A model generated the notes under the pieces. The model had not been told where the DNA came from. It searched no databases and saw only the letters and a list, made by a program, of their open reading frames with translations. Made by a program: the position numbers and the translations under genes. 23,358 bases of DNA from Apostichopus parvimensis (taxonomy: Eukaryota; Echinodermata; Holothuroidea; Aspidochirotida; Stichopodidae): the NCBI GenBank assembly GCA_000934455.1, contig KN890813.1, forward strand, positions 35,390-58,747, in the 5' to 3' direction. Each line of letters starts with the position of its first letter. Position 1 is the stretch's first letter. Shown piece by piece: positions 21,001-23,358 of this stretch.

Positions 21001-23046
21001 GGAAAAAAACAGAAAAGGAAGCAACTGTCAATCACAGAGGTTATAAAGTAATTACTTCAGAAGAATGCTACAAACAACAGATTTTTGTGGCAATTATCGG
21101 ACCTGCCATGATCTAAATCTTCCTAAATTTCTGAGTGGCTGAGTGTATAAAGGCGGTGGCATTTGAAGCAATGAGGCTTAGCAAACGAAAGGTTCCAGTA
21201 TTCGATACCCGGCCAGGTCATAGTAAAGTGGGTTTTTACTTTCCCATCTGAAATGACTCTCTGAATTTGATAAGACTCCAAATTTGAGTTAAAATGTTAA
21301 ATTGGAAGCCACCCAGTAAGTTGCAATCCATAAGCCCTTGCAGGTATCACTCACACTTGTGGTCGCTTAAGCTTCGTCAAATAACTGCTGATTATCATTA
21401 TCATTAGTATTATTATTAAATGGGTGTCCCTCGTTGCCCTGCACACTTACCGACTGGTTCAGAGTGAGGAGATGTCTTACGGCAAGCCGCCTGGTCTCAC
21501 TGTTTGGGTGATTTAAACTCAAGACTAAGGAAGTCTCTACTTCAGGCAAGACCTGGTAGAAAAAGAAAGAAAAGCAGGTTAAAAAAACAAAAACAGAATC
21601 AACTTTATGTGTCGGGGCAAAGGTGAACTAAGAAAAAAAAAAAACTGAAAATCAAGTCTGCCAAGATAAAGAGAATGAGTCTTCTTTGGAATTCATCAAT
21701 CGTTGAATCTTGCGTTGTATCGCATGACTGCACTTCTGACTTGGCGCCCTAAGGATTAATCTCCTTGGCGCCCTAAGAATTAATCTCCTTGGCGCCCTAA
21801 GGATTAATCTCCTTGGCACCCTGGCTACGGGATTAATCTTGCCATTCTGTTTTTTGATATGATATCAATGTCAGCAGATGGAGAATAACACTTGTTACAG
21901 GAATCATGTGGGGTCGAGTGCAACAATGTTGGAAGCTCTGTAGCAAATTTTTTTCTCCTATTGGAGTCACTGTTGCTGCTTTATCCCCAGATTGATCATT
22001 ACACCTCACTGTAACGTAACATATCGACAAATCCAGTAATTGCGGGTTCTTGGTAACCGTAACAGTAGACAGCTCCAGGCTTATAAATTTAGTTGTTACA
22101 TATATGAGAGAGGTCCATCCGACTGTTATTTCAAGTCTTCTATTCCTACGTGTTTTGACATGAAAATGTAAAAAGCTCTCACATGTCATTTACCCACACC
22201 ATTTTATTGCCTTCTTATTTTGGTGATTCCCTAAGATAGCAACTGATACTGATGTTTTTATACCAGCTAGGGATTTTCTTTTTTTCTATTTGTTTTGTTT
22301 GGGAAAGAAAACAATTGTTGACACGGTATCTCACAGGTGACAAAAGAAAATATTGCATTCGCAACGTAAAATATTCCCCCACGATGATTGTATTTGGTAA
22401 TTATTTATTGAGCATCAATATCTAGGAGATCCACAATTGGCTTCATTTCTTGAGGCAGTGTATTTTGTTTACAGTGATTTTACCTGCCGACCTCTGCCGA
22501 GTGGAAATGACCTTTGACCAACATAGCAAACGCAATGCTTCTTTTCACTTTGATATACAAGACAACATACAGTCTGACAACTATCGCTGCTTCAATTATT
22601 GAAATATCAAAGTAACACGCTAAACAGACACGCTCGGTCTTGCCGTCGTGATTGCCCGTGTTATGGTTGTCACAGAAACCAAAAATAACCAAAATAATTA
22701 TAAACTGAAATAGTACACAAGGAGGCATGTTCAGATAAAAGCTTTGACAACATCAGCATCAAACCCACTAAAATAACCTTGCTAAAGAGGTTCCTTTCTA
22801 AATAGTTACAGAACTGCATAAAAATACCAATTTGCATACTATTAAAGGTGAAAGAGAAACTGGAGTGCAAACATTGTATGGAGACGGGTGAGAGAGGAAA
22901 GATTTTGTTATGAATATATTCATCTTACTTCGTGCTTGCATCCAGACGACGTCATGTGTAGAAATGTCTGTAGCTTCTTCTCTTTCTCATTGGTTAGCTT
23001 TGTTGAGGCCAGTTTTTGGATGGCCTCATCCATCGACTCTGGGTAT
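1..23046 (-). CDS. HEATR1: HEATR1/UTP10 orthologue, central part, 27 exons, both ends outside window
   Basis: HEATR1 (Utp10) is a HEAT-repeat scaffold of the t-UTP/UtpA part of the small-subunit processome. It acts in the nucleolus, binds nascent pre-rRNA, and is needed for 18S processing and for full RNA polymerase I transcription. Twenty-seven minus-strand exons with AG/GT borders splice into one frame of 1,297 codons without a stop. Diagnostic blocks match the human protein in order: TSLVLSLNHP (w46-55), SWQRVTFILELLSQKK (w768-783), LLHNIMSIFTFMGANV (w888-903), FVDAFPHIPDHRKLP (w955-969), FWKALLHRTYDVLDKVNALLP (split over e24/e25) and NRQTALYSLKLLCKLLG (in e26). Helical pairs typical of HEAT repeats run throughout. 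The start codon, N-terminal Utp10 domain and C-terminal BP28CT domain are off-window. Identification rests on remembered human sequence, but colinearity over all exons makes it very secure. Confidence 0.97.
940..1152 (-). CDS. HEATR1: HEATR1 exon e26 (w1209-1279)
   Basis: Seventy-one codons, phase 0 to 0: HILLLGLIPQLISVAQ, DVNRQTALYSLKLLCKLLG and EFTPVMELTLQILQKEAENT. It matches human AINRQTALYTLKLLCKNFGA, PFVPVLNTAVKLI. The acceptor is ATATGACAG and the donor GTATGT. The 883-bp 3' intron (57-939) is AT-rich, with a short TA tract (693-704) and no recognisable element. Confidence 0.96.
1801..1944 (-). CDS. HEATR1: HEATR1 exon e25 (w1161-1208)
   Basis: Forty-eight codons, phase 0 to 0: VNALLPVDVFIQVISGLLGN, then KLASVRRKAMELLNNILVQH. 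It matches human VNALLPTETFIPVIRGLVGN, PLPSVRRKALDLLNNKLQQ, a textbook HEAT repeat. The acceptor is TTTCTCTCTCAG and the donor GTAGCA. The 648-bp 3' intron (1153-1800) holds nothing recognisable. Confidence 0.97.
2331..2393. repeat. 16-bp tandem repeat
   Basis: CTCCATTACTAATTAC is present three times (2331, 2347 with one change, 2363), then a decayed copy CTCCCATTATTACAC. It lies in a pyrimidine-rich part of the e24-e25 intron. Confidence 0.9.
2554..2592 (+). repeat. hairpin resembling a decayed Penelope-type terminal or hammerhead-like motif
   Basis: The order is GCCT, CTGAAGA, A, stem GATCC, loop TACTT, stem GGATC, GTAA, TGTC, AGGC. The inner stem is perfect, and the outer GCCT/AGGC can pair. 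The layout recalls the hammerhead core CTGATGA-stem-GAAA found in terminal repeats of Penelope-like elements, with one change in each core box. No reverse transcriptase or GIY-YIG remnant is seen nearby, so the assignment is tentative. Confidence 0.35.
2764..2887 (-). CDS. HEATR1: HEATR1 exon e24 (w1119-1160)
   Basis: One base and 41 codons: LLEENLRFAQQVAQCGENNA, then TAKFWKALLHRTYDVLDK. It matches human AQSMERNADKLTVKFWRALL, SKAYDLLDKV. The acceptor is TTTTTCAATACAG and the donor GTAACT. The 819-bp 3' intron (1945-2763) contains a pyrimidine-rich stretch with a 16-bp tandem repeat and the hairpin at 2554-2592. Confidence 0.97.
3186..3640 (-). mobile_element. 3' remnant of a CR1/L2-like non-LTR retrotransposon
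   Basis: On the minus strand a continuous frame codes for the end of a reverse-transcriptase ORF: RQALRASSKNLLQDSVSRNR, WGQRSFSCAAAKVWNYLPQS, VRLVNSLGTFKINLKTYLF, then a stop shortly after. The pattern of a hydrophobic-W-N-x-LP-x-x-VR block followed by a final F-K-x-x-LKTYLF is typical of CR1/L2/Rex-type elements. The 3' UTR ends TGGCGCTATACAAAGTGTCC plus an ATT tail (3188-3206). The upstream reading frame is broken by a stop, so the copy is dead. The left limit near 3640 is approximate. Confidence 0.7.
3665..3717 (-). CDS. HEATR1: HEATR1 exon e23 (w1102-1119), 53-nt small exon
   Basis: Seventeen codons plus two bases: VASLSEEEKVQLQGLYQ. This smallest complete exon corresponds to the human region around LKGLEERLLETV. 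The acceptor is TTAATTAACAG. The exon ends in GTGTACGTAC, so three GT dinucleotides are stacked. Only the middle one (GTACGT) gives the phase 2 that e24 needs. The 777-bp 3' intron (2888-3664) begins within 25 bases of a minus-oriented retrotransposon remnant. Confidence 0.88.
4357..4511 (-). CDS. HEATR1: HEATR1 exon e22 (w1050-1101)
   Basis: Two bases and 51 codons: GPIISKSSRSQPDGFDKLLD, then ARRFSGKQLRQFQFTTVGFF and SQLLSSEDFISK. It matches human THTSKQLRHFKFLSVSFMSQ, LLSSNNFLKK. The acceptor is ACTTTGTAG and the donor GTAAAA. The 639-bp 3' intron (3718-4356) shows nothing recognisable. Confidence 0.95.
5059..5173 (-). CDS. HEATR1: HEATR1 exon e21 (w1012-1050)
   Basis: Thirty-eight codons plus one base: VSGRNQQFWMALCHHFSSQV, then IISITKMIQYLSTFLDS. 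It aligns with human DTEFWFSVCCEFSVQHQIQS, LMNILQYLLKL. The acceptor is TTTTCGTCCAG and the donor GTAAGT. The Gly codon w1050 is split with e22. The 547-bp 3' intron (4512-5058) contains a short imperfect TAACGCAACAGATTTT repeat (4571-4621). Confidence 0.94.
6041..6046 (-). other. tandem 5' splice site GTTCGTAAG at e20
   Basis: The coding strand reads AAG then GTTCGTAAGATG. The first GT (complement of 6045-6046) keeps the frame into e21. The second GT (complement of 6041-6042) starts GTAAGA, which looks the better U1 match. The four-base spacing makes this a GYNNGY tandem donor, a class known in other genes to give frame-shifted minor isoforms. Actual use is inferred. Confidence 0.6.
6047..6295 (-). 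CDS. HEATR1: HEATR1 exon e20 (w929-1011)
   Basis: Eighty-three codons, phase 0 to 0, the largest exon here. It reads ASNEGALPQSLGTNVHKIVF, IFVDAFPHIPDHRKLPLFTQ, LIETVNAEQYLWSCIVLLVE and ends EEVEDIK. It matches human VFVDALPHVPEHRRLPILVQ and LGAEKFLWILLILLFE. The acceptor is CTTCTGTTCAG. The donor that keeps frame is GTTCGT, a weak site, with a better GTAAGA four bases downstream. The 873-bp 3' intron (5174-6046) shows nothing recognisable. Confidence 0.93.
7171..7299 (-). CDS. HEATR1: HEATR1 exon e19 (w886-928), most conserved block
   Basis: Forty-three codons, phase 0 to 0: EHLLHNIMSIFTFMGANVLR, then DDGYSFQVINKTLQTVIPAL. It is nearly identical to human VLHNIMSIFTFMGANVMRLD and YSFQVINKTVKMVIPALI, the best-conserved stretch in the window and the strongest single proof of identity. 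The acceptor is GAAACTTTCCAG and the donor GTATGT. The 875-bp 3' intron (6296-7170) is AT-rich with nothing recognisable. Confidence 0.98.
7967..8088 (-). CDS. HEATR1: HEATR1 exon e18 (w845-885)
   Basis: Two bases and 40 codons: NLSEEQFNVELVVQCVRTSD, NPQTHNHALLVLNVAAQLFP. It matches human DEEKFNVELIVQCIRLSEMP, QTHHHALLLLGTVAGIFP almost block for block. The acceptor is CTCATGTAG and the donor GTGAGT. The 667-bp 3' intron (7300-7966) shows nothing recognisable. Confidence 0.97.
8401..8525 (-). CDS. HEATR1: HEATR1 exon e17 (w803-845)
   Basis: One base, 41 codons and one base: LCLEADSQLDSLEYIKQLLL, then LLHTICENM. It matches human RCLEPLPQEQGNMEYTKQLI and LLNICQKL. The acceptor is TTGTTTGTAG and the donor GTGAGA. 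The 3' intron is 312 bp (8089-8400) with nothing recognisable. Confidence 0.96.
8740..8898 (-). CDS. HEATR1: HEATR1 exon e16 (w750-803), basic linker and conserved WQRV block
   Basis: One base, 52 codons and two bases. It opens with the polybasic RRKQQKKTDQKAAE, equivalent to human QQKRRQKMQQKKSQDLE and a possible nuclear/nucleolar localisation signal (inference). Then come SWQRVTFILELLSQKKLHK and LVPELFSLLAL. The acceptor is CTTTTTTTTCAACAG and the donor GTAAGT. The next intron is only 214 bp. Confidence 0.96.
9677..9771 (-). CDS. HEATR1: HEATR1 exon e15 (w719-750), start of basic linker
   Basis: Thirty-one codons plus two bases: LPLSPELIAEELRAVQPDQK, then LKNLHDAKESR. It corresponds to human VNAEQVRIELEPPDKAKPLG, before the lysine/arginine-rich linker. 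The donor is GTAAGT and the acceptor GTGAAATAG. The Arg codon w750 is split with e16. The 778-bp 3' intron (8899-9676) shows nothing recognisable. Confidence 0.93.
9939..9985 (-). repeat. hairpin plus AATAAA and CATA repeat, possible retroelement 3' end
   Basis: On the minus strand: CATGTGCT, loop GAGT, AGCACATG (9966-9985), then CTGACCAAATAAACC and three CATA units. A hairpin, an AATAAA-like signal and a simple-repeat tail together are common at SINE/LINE 3' ends. No coding or tRNA-like part is seen upstream. Confidence 0.35.
10108..10236 (-). CDS. HEATR1: HEATR1 exon e14 (w676-718)
   Basis: Forty-three codons, phase 0 to 0: ISVEFFLAMSESVQQDLFQH, then SPDTVKVLNRVLRK. It aligns with human ITKPFFAAISDEKVQQKLLR and SSVFKGI. 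The acceptor is CTTCTCATCAG and the donor GTAACA. The 336-bp 3' intron (9772-10107) contains the hairpin and AATAAA/CATA tail at 9939-9985. Confidence 0.95.
10650..10886 (-). CDS. HEATR1: HEATR1 exon e13 (w597-675)
   Basis: Seventy-nine codons, phase 0 to 0: ALLARLITPMKNAVENAG, YNFTLAKSILGHFRPATADL, CLSQEALTREGTSMQCAALD. It matches the human LHLTLGKYNEFSVSLL and TTKELYAGMPTIQITALEK blocks. The acceptor is CCAATATAG and the donor GTACGA. The 413-bp 3' intron (10237-10649) shows nothing recognisable. Confidence 0.95.
11536..11709 (-). CDS. HEATR1: HEATR1 exon e12 (w539-596)
   Basis: Fifty-eight codons, phase 0 to 0: ALKITLAKLEKNQKRISGKG, then DWLADSISSE and VRCALVERLALVESK. It aligns with human LATLFEELQREKKLKSHQKL and following. 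The acceptor is TTATCCAG and the donor GTAGGC. The 649-bp 3' intron (10887-11535) holds no recognisable element. Confidence 0.92.
11845..12575. repeat. degenerate tandem array, monomer about 120-145 bp, 5-6 copies
   Basis: TTGACCTCTG or a near variant recurs at about 12011, 12132, 12260, 12404 and 12549, with a decayed sixth copy near 11900. Around each is the same series: AGTTATCATG or a variant, then TTTACAAGGTTTTCAGA, the TTGACCTCTGTTGA core, a second TGACCT, then a block such as AGGGTTTTGTACTCA. It fills most of the e11-e12 intron. Confidence 0.75.
12281..12293 (+). promoter_or_regulatory. DR1-type motif inside the tandem array
   Basis: TGACCTTTGACCT lies within the TTGACCTCTG array, whose monomers are otherwise rich in single TGACCT half-sites. 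It is most simply a product of the repeat. Confidence 0.25.
12714..12735 (-). repeat. C12-A10 homopolymer pair near the e11 donor
   Basis: Twelve C followed by ten A on the plus strand read as T10-G12 in the transcript. The G12 (12714-12725) lies 31-42 bases past the end of e11. Two adjacent introns thus start with a poly-G tract. Confidence 0.5.
12756..12937 (-). CDS. HEATR1: HEATR1 exon e11 (w478-538)
   Basis: Two bases and 60 codons: AFLSLLLNLGHPSKSIRKVA, then DCLTTVQTKSPQVTSPYGQM. It matches human VTSLLINLGSPVKEVRRAAIQCL, a canonical HEAT repeat with the inter-helix Pro and the basic second helix. The acceptor is TGTACCTCTCAG and the donor GTATTT. A G12 tract lies 31-42 bases downstream of the exon. 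The 3' intron (11710-12755) holds the TTGACCTCTG tandem array. Confidence 0.95.
12969..13093 (-). mobile_element. 5'-truncated copy of the same SINE
   Basis: Read on the minus strand it gives GAATTGGAAGCCACC, ATCCATAAGCCCTTGC, TTGTGGTC and AACTGCTGATTATTATT. These are the same blocks in the same order as 21296-21418. The tRNA-like head is missing. The tail ends about 31 bases from the e11 acceptor. Confidence 0.75.
14080..14098 (-). repeat. poly-G tract near the e10 donor (sense strand)
   Basis: C12-T-C6 on the plus strand gives G6-A-G12 in the HEATR1 transcript, 48-66 bases after e10. Intronic G runs near 5' splice sites often act as splicing enhancers through hnRNP H/F; that role here is inferred. 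Confidence 0.5.
14146..14338 (-). CDS. HEATR1: HEATR1 exon e10 (w414-478)
   Basis: Sixty-four codons plus one base: KHFQSTSQFWRFLSLVCTSH, YLFQVCCLEMANISFSKT and LLNKVLQKDSI. It aligns with human FQLFKFCSVLWTYGSS to LYVGCAMLSS. The donor is GTAAAG. The acceptor TAATTTGCAG is preceded by an imperfect ATT microsatellite instead of a normal pyrimidine tract. A poly-G tract lies 48-66 bases downstream of the exon. The 3' intron (12938-14145, 1,208 bp) also contains the truncated SINE copy and a short direct repeat of ATCAGAAATTCATCA (13555 and 13572). Confidence 0.93.
14345..14384. repeat. AAT/ATT microsatellite abutting the e10 acceptor
   Basis: Imperfect AAT repeats begin six bases from the e10 3' splice site. 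In the transcript the tract before the AG is ATTATTATTATAATTTGCAG, which is unusually purine-interrupted. Confidence 0.85.
14900..15200 (+). mobile_element. 3' fragment of a second non-LTR retrotransposon
   Basis: A plus-strand frame ending at a stop near 15085 reads CSHPFHVQLHDRLIDRG, then RLRLPQLKTNRHRNSFIPRA and IKLYNSN. This resembles the reverse-transcriptase C-terminus pattern HPLH..LLPSGRR...TNR.KNSFIP.AI.L.N seen in many aquatic animal genomes. AT-rich sequence resembling a 3' UTR follows to about 15200. There is no RT core, so it is 5'-truncated. It is a different family from the one at 3186-3640. Boundaries are approximate. Confidence 0.6.
15851..15863 (+). promoter_or_regulatory. 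DR1-type nuclear-receptor motif
   Basis: TGACCTTTGACCT is a perfect direct repeat of TGACCT with one-base spacing (AGGTCAAAGGTCA on the other strand), the HNF4/RXR-type DR1 consensus. It is 68 bases from the end of the e9-e10 intron nearest e9. Binding is not shown, and it may be repeat-derived. Confidence 0.3.
15931..16091 (-). CDS. HEATR1: HEATR1 exon e9 (w360-413)
   Basis: Two bases and 53 codons: ENAWLELHANSEDIKNRYLL, LVKLFDLLTQSV and LKEILGLLIQ. It aligns with human DYLHLLIGLFEMMLNGADAV and its flank. The acceptor is CCTTTTTAG and the donor GTGAGG. The 3' intron (14339-15930, 1,592 bp, the longest here) carries a plus-strand non-LTR retrotransposon fragment, a DR1 motif, and an AAT microsatellite abutting the next acceptor. 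Confidence 0.92.
16252..16426 (-). CDS. HEATR1: HEATR1 exon e8 (w302-360)
   Basis: Fifty-eight codons plus one base: KQEVTGGGIPEDVLTGLCQL, then LLGHLWCLESIVATLERVEM. The donor is GTATGT and the acceptor AATTGTAG. This is a moderately conserved part of the family, and placement rests on phase and order more than on identity. It is separated from e9 by the shortest intron in the window (160 bp). Confidence 0.9.
16943..17131 (-). CDS. HEATR1: HEATR1 exon e7 (w239-301)
   Basis: Sixty-three codons, phase 0 to 0: VKFLLECGDAHHLKEAYRFA, then MLGKTEQMEIIDLLLELL and HTEQIK. It corresponds to the human QKVTFHVILSVLVSCC to FSLLQKK region. The acceptor follows a long pyrimidine tract (CTTTCTTTTTTACTTCGAAAG) and the donor is GTACGA. 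A perfect DR1 motif (16959-16971) lies inside the coding sequence. The 516-bp 3' intron (16427-16942) shows nothing recognisable. Confidence 0.93.
17311..17370. repeat. 30-bp tandem duplication
   Basis: Two adjacent 30-base units beginning ACCCTGTTTAAATCATT and ACCTTGTTTAAATCATT agree at 27 of 30 positions. They lie just before the C-rich block at 17372-17392 in the e6-e7 intron. Confidence 0.9.
17372..17392 (-). repeat. C-rich block, G-rich on the coding strand
   Basis: The C runs are 3, 6, 2, 2 and 4, separated by single T. On the HEATR1 sense strand this is a G-rich, two-tetrad quadruplex candidate rather than a canonical three-tetrad one. Confidence 0.5.
17529..17550 (+). repeat. canonical G-quadruplex motif
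   Basis: GGG CGAGT GGG A GGGG AA GGGG fits four G runs of at least three with loops of 5, 1 and 2. It is on the strand opposite to HEATR1 transcription, at the end of a purine-only stretch starting near 17509, about 140 bp from the C-rich block. Confidence 0.6.
17890..17990 (-). CDS. HEATR1: HEATR1 exon e6 (w205-238)
   Basis: Two bases and 33 codons. It starts with a basic FKKKRDN stretch coded by a run of eight A, then GFTSQLLQQMAQNLSEYP to RRNL. The acceptor is CTGTGCAG and the donor GTGAGT. The A8 run is a slippage-prone site in coding sequence. The 3' intron (17132-17889, 758 bp) holds a plus-strand G-quadruplex motif, a C-rich block and a 30-bp duplication. Confidence 0.92.
18324..18504. 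mobile_element. 181-bp MITE-like element with 27-bp inverted ends, inside a CA microsatellite
   Basis: The left end (18324-18350) and the reverse complement of the right end (18478-18504) match at 22 of 27 positions. Both start CGTTTGT and end AGGAC. CA dinucleotide repeats flank both sides (about 18312-18323 and 18505-18516), as expected if a short non-autonomous element inserted into one CA tract. There is no coding potential. Confidence 0.5.
18710..18918 (-). CDS. HEATR1: HEATR1 exon e5 (w135-205)
   Basis: One base, 69 codons and one base. It reads PEVAAKCIELLTSRSM, then FAIVLPYLLPST and SHGIMKNLSK, matching the human segment that ends in VVVCLLPFMV and its continuation. The acceptor is GAACTCAG and the donor GTAAGC. 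The plus strand is open here for 105 codons, but only as a shadow of this exon. The 3' intron (17991-18709, 719 bp) carries the MITE-like element. Confidence 0.93.
19421..19900. repeat. three-copy TTATCATAGTTAGG..TTGTAAGGGTAT motif
   Basis: Copies of about 35-42 bp start at 19421, 19507 and 19866, all in the same orientation. Each has TTATCA-x-A-x-TTAGG, then TTGTAAGG and a TAT-x-GTCT-like end. They may mark the ends or subrepeats of an unrecognised element within the e4-e5 intron. Confidence 0.55.
19461..19489. repeat. perfect 11-bp inverted repeat
   Basis: GACCATGGAGC, loop GTTTATA, GCTCCATGGTC. Outside the perfect stem the flanks GTCT and TGAC extend pairing to 14 of 15. It sits right after copy 1 of the three-copy motif. 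Confidence 0.85.
20120..20208 (-). CDS. HEATR1: HEATR1 exon e4 (w106-135)
   Basis: Twenty-nine codons plus two bases: DLCNVLSPEQVAIKLEKM, then a basic KWHRRTKG stretch. The Trp codon w135 is split with e5. The donor is GTGAGT and the acceptor CCTAAATAG. The 3' intron (18919-20119, 1,201 bp) contains the three-copy motif and hairpin described at 19421-19900. Confidence 0.9.
20898..20993 (-). CDS. HEATR1: HEATR1 exon e3 (w74-105)
   Basis: Thirty-two codons, phase 0 to 0: GTVDSEFLQSALSLRIED, then DPRVILEVLQFGE. The acceptor is CTGTAAAG and the donor GTAAAT. It aligns with human GVDESFIKEAVLARLGDDNIDV. An inner AG (TTTTTACAG, 27 bases into the exon) could be mistaken for the acceptor. The upstream choice keeps the conserved VDSEFL segment. 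The next intron (20209-20897) shows no recognisable element. Confidence 0.9.
21129..21418 (+). mobile_element. tRNA-derived SINE with ATT tail
   Basis: The head carries an A-box-like TGGCTGAGTG (21136-21145) and a B-box-like TATTCGATACC (21199-21209), spaced as in a Leu/Ser-type tRNA with a long variable arm. A tRNA-unrelated body follows, ending in AACTGCTGATTATCATT and an ATT-rich tail. The element sits in the e2-e3 intron, antisense to HEATR1. Its 3' body recurs inverted at 12969-13093, which shows it is a dispersed family. The exact 5' end and any target-site duplication are uncertain. Confidence 0.7.
21451..21552 (-). CDS. HEATR1: HEATR1 exon e2 (w40-73)
   Basis: Thirty-four codons, phase 0 to 0, with acceptor CTACCAG and donor GTAAGT. 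They read VLPEVETSLVLSLNHP, matching the human DTSLMLSLNHP block, followed by RRLAVRHLLTLNQS. Reading past the donor enters the tail of a SINE that lies about 30 bases into the intron and meets a stop there. The 457-bp intron to e3 is mostly that SINE (21129-21418). Confidence 0.95.
21741..21840. repeat. 24-bp minisatellite, three copies plus a variant fourth
   Basis: TTGGCGCCCTAAGGATTAATCTCC occurs at 21741, 21765 (one change) and 21789. A fourth copy from 21813 is 28 bp, changed to TTGGCACCCTGGCTACGGGA before TTAATC. Each unit contains the palindromes GGCGCC and GATTAATC. Confidence 0.95.
22508..22519 (+). promoter_or_regulatory. DR1-type motif in the e1-e2 intron
   Basis: TGACCTTTGACC, missing only the final base of a perfect DR1. 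No array surrounds it, but a lone GACCTCTG lies about 18 bases before it, echoing the array at 11845-12575. Confidence 0.25.
22929..23046 (-). CDS. HEATR1: HEATR1 exon e1 (w1-39)
   Basis: The first base completes a codon from an off-window exon, then YPESMDEAIQKL to GCKHE is read, ending in phase 0. The acceptor is TTTTTGACAG and the donor GTAAGA. It aligns with human YPRTLDVVLEEHLKEI and the following TSGGKYQ. The 5' intron (23047 to the window end) holds only AT-rich sequence and the 20-bp minisatellite. The 3' intron (21553-22928, 1,376 bp) holds the 24-bp minisatellite and one DR1 motif. Confidence 0.93.
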
Positions 23047-23250
23047 CTGTCAAAAAGAGATAAAAGTCAGTTAGATGTAAGAACAAATGTCTATTAATAC
23101 AGTAGGCTTTTGTGTGACACTTTTATGCCAAATATGATGGAAACAAATCAGTGCCTCAATGCATACATGCAATGGGCTGCAGAGCAGTGCAATGCAAAGT
23201 TTATATGTAATCAACTAAGCAGTAACTCATACAACAACCCAAATTATACA

Positions 23251-23358
23251 ACTCAGCACAGTGTAACACAACTCAGCACAGTGTAACACAACTCAGCACA
23301 GTGTAACACAACTCAGCACAGTGTAACACAACTCAGTACAGTGTAATACAACTCAGCA
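23251..23358. repeat. 20-bp minisatellite running off the window
   Basis: The unit ACTCAGCACAGTGTAACACA is repeated 5.4 times to the window edge. The first four copies are identical and the last full copy has two C-to-T changes. Low divergence suggests recent expansion. Confidence 0.95.

Noticed and set aside
21129..21215. A functional tRNA gene
   Set aside because: The boxes are imperfect and no acceptor stem or cloverleaf can be drawn; the 3' body and ATT tail show a SINE.
21833..22189. 118-codon open frame on the minus strand in the e1-e2 intron
   Set aside because: e1 and e2 join in phase and align with contiguous human residues, the peptide resembles no family I know, and an open stretch of this length is expected by chance once or twice in a window this size.
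1..23358. CRISPR array, operon, phage or bacterial defence system
   Set aside because: The tandem repeats have no spacer structure and all coding sequence is a spliced eukaryotic gene.

Overview
This window is animal nuclear DNA. Small protein-coding blocks on the minus strand are bounded by GT..AG introns of about 0.15-1.6 kb, and there are no operons, Shine-Dalgarno sites or long ORFs. Translating the blocks gives a clear orthologue of HEATR1 (yeast Utp10, also called BP28), a large HEAT-repeat protein of the nucleolar small-subunit processome. Divergence from the human protein, moderate intron size, AT-rich introns and the mix of SINEs, non-LTR remnants and TGACCT-rich intronic repeats suggest a marine invertebrate. 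An echinoderm or other invertebrate deuterostome is my best guess, but the species cannot be fixed from this sequence.

The gene runs from high to low coordinates. I place 27 exons (e1 at 22929-23046 to e27 at 1-56), every one with AG/GT borders. Their phases join without a break: 3,894 exonic bases give 1 base + 1,297 whole codons + 2 bases. Both gene ends lie outside the window. By comparison with the human protein as I remember it (about 2,140 residues), this is the central 60 percent, roughly residues 450-1750. The N-terminal Utp10 domain and the C-terminal BP28CT domain are off-window. I number residues w1-w1297 within the window.

All remaining DNA is intron. It contains a tRNA-derived SINE (21129-21418) and a truncated inverted copy (12969-13093), two 3' fragments of non-LTR retrotransposons (3186-3640 minus, 14900-15200 plus), a possible Penelope-like hairpin (2554-2592), a 181-bp MITE-like element inside a CA microsatellite (18324-18504), a degenerate 120-145-bp tandem array (about 11845-12575), 16-, 20-, 24- and 30-bp minisatellites, and poly-G tracts close to two 5' splice sites. 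I see no second gene, tRNA gene, rRNA or promoter.

I found no new multi-gene system. The points most worth following are splice-site architecture (a GYNNGY tandem donor at e20 and stacked GT sites at the 53-nt e23), four DR1-type TGACCTTTGACC sites all on one strand, and several apparently lineage-specific repeat families.
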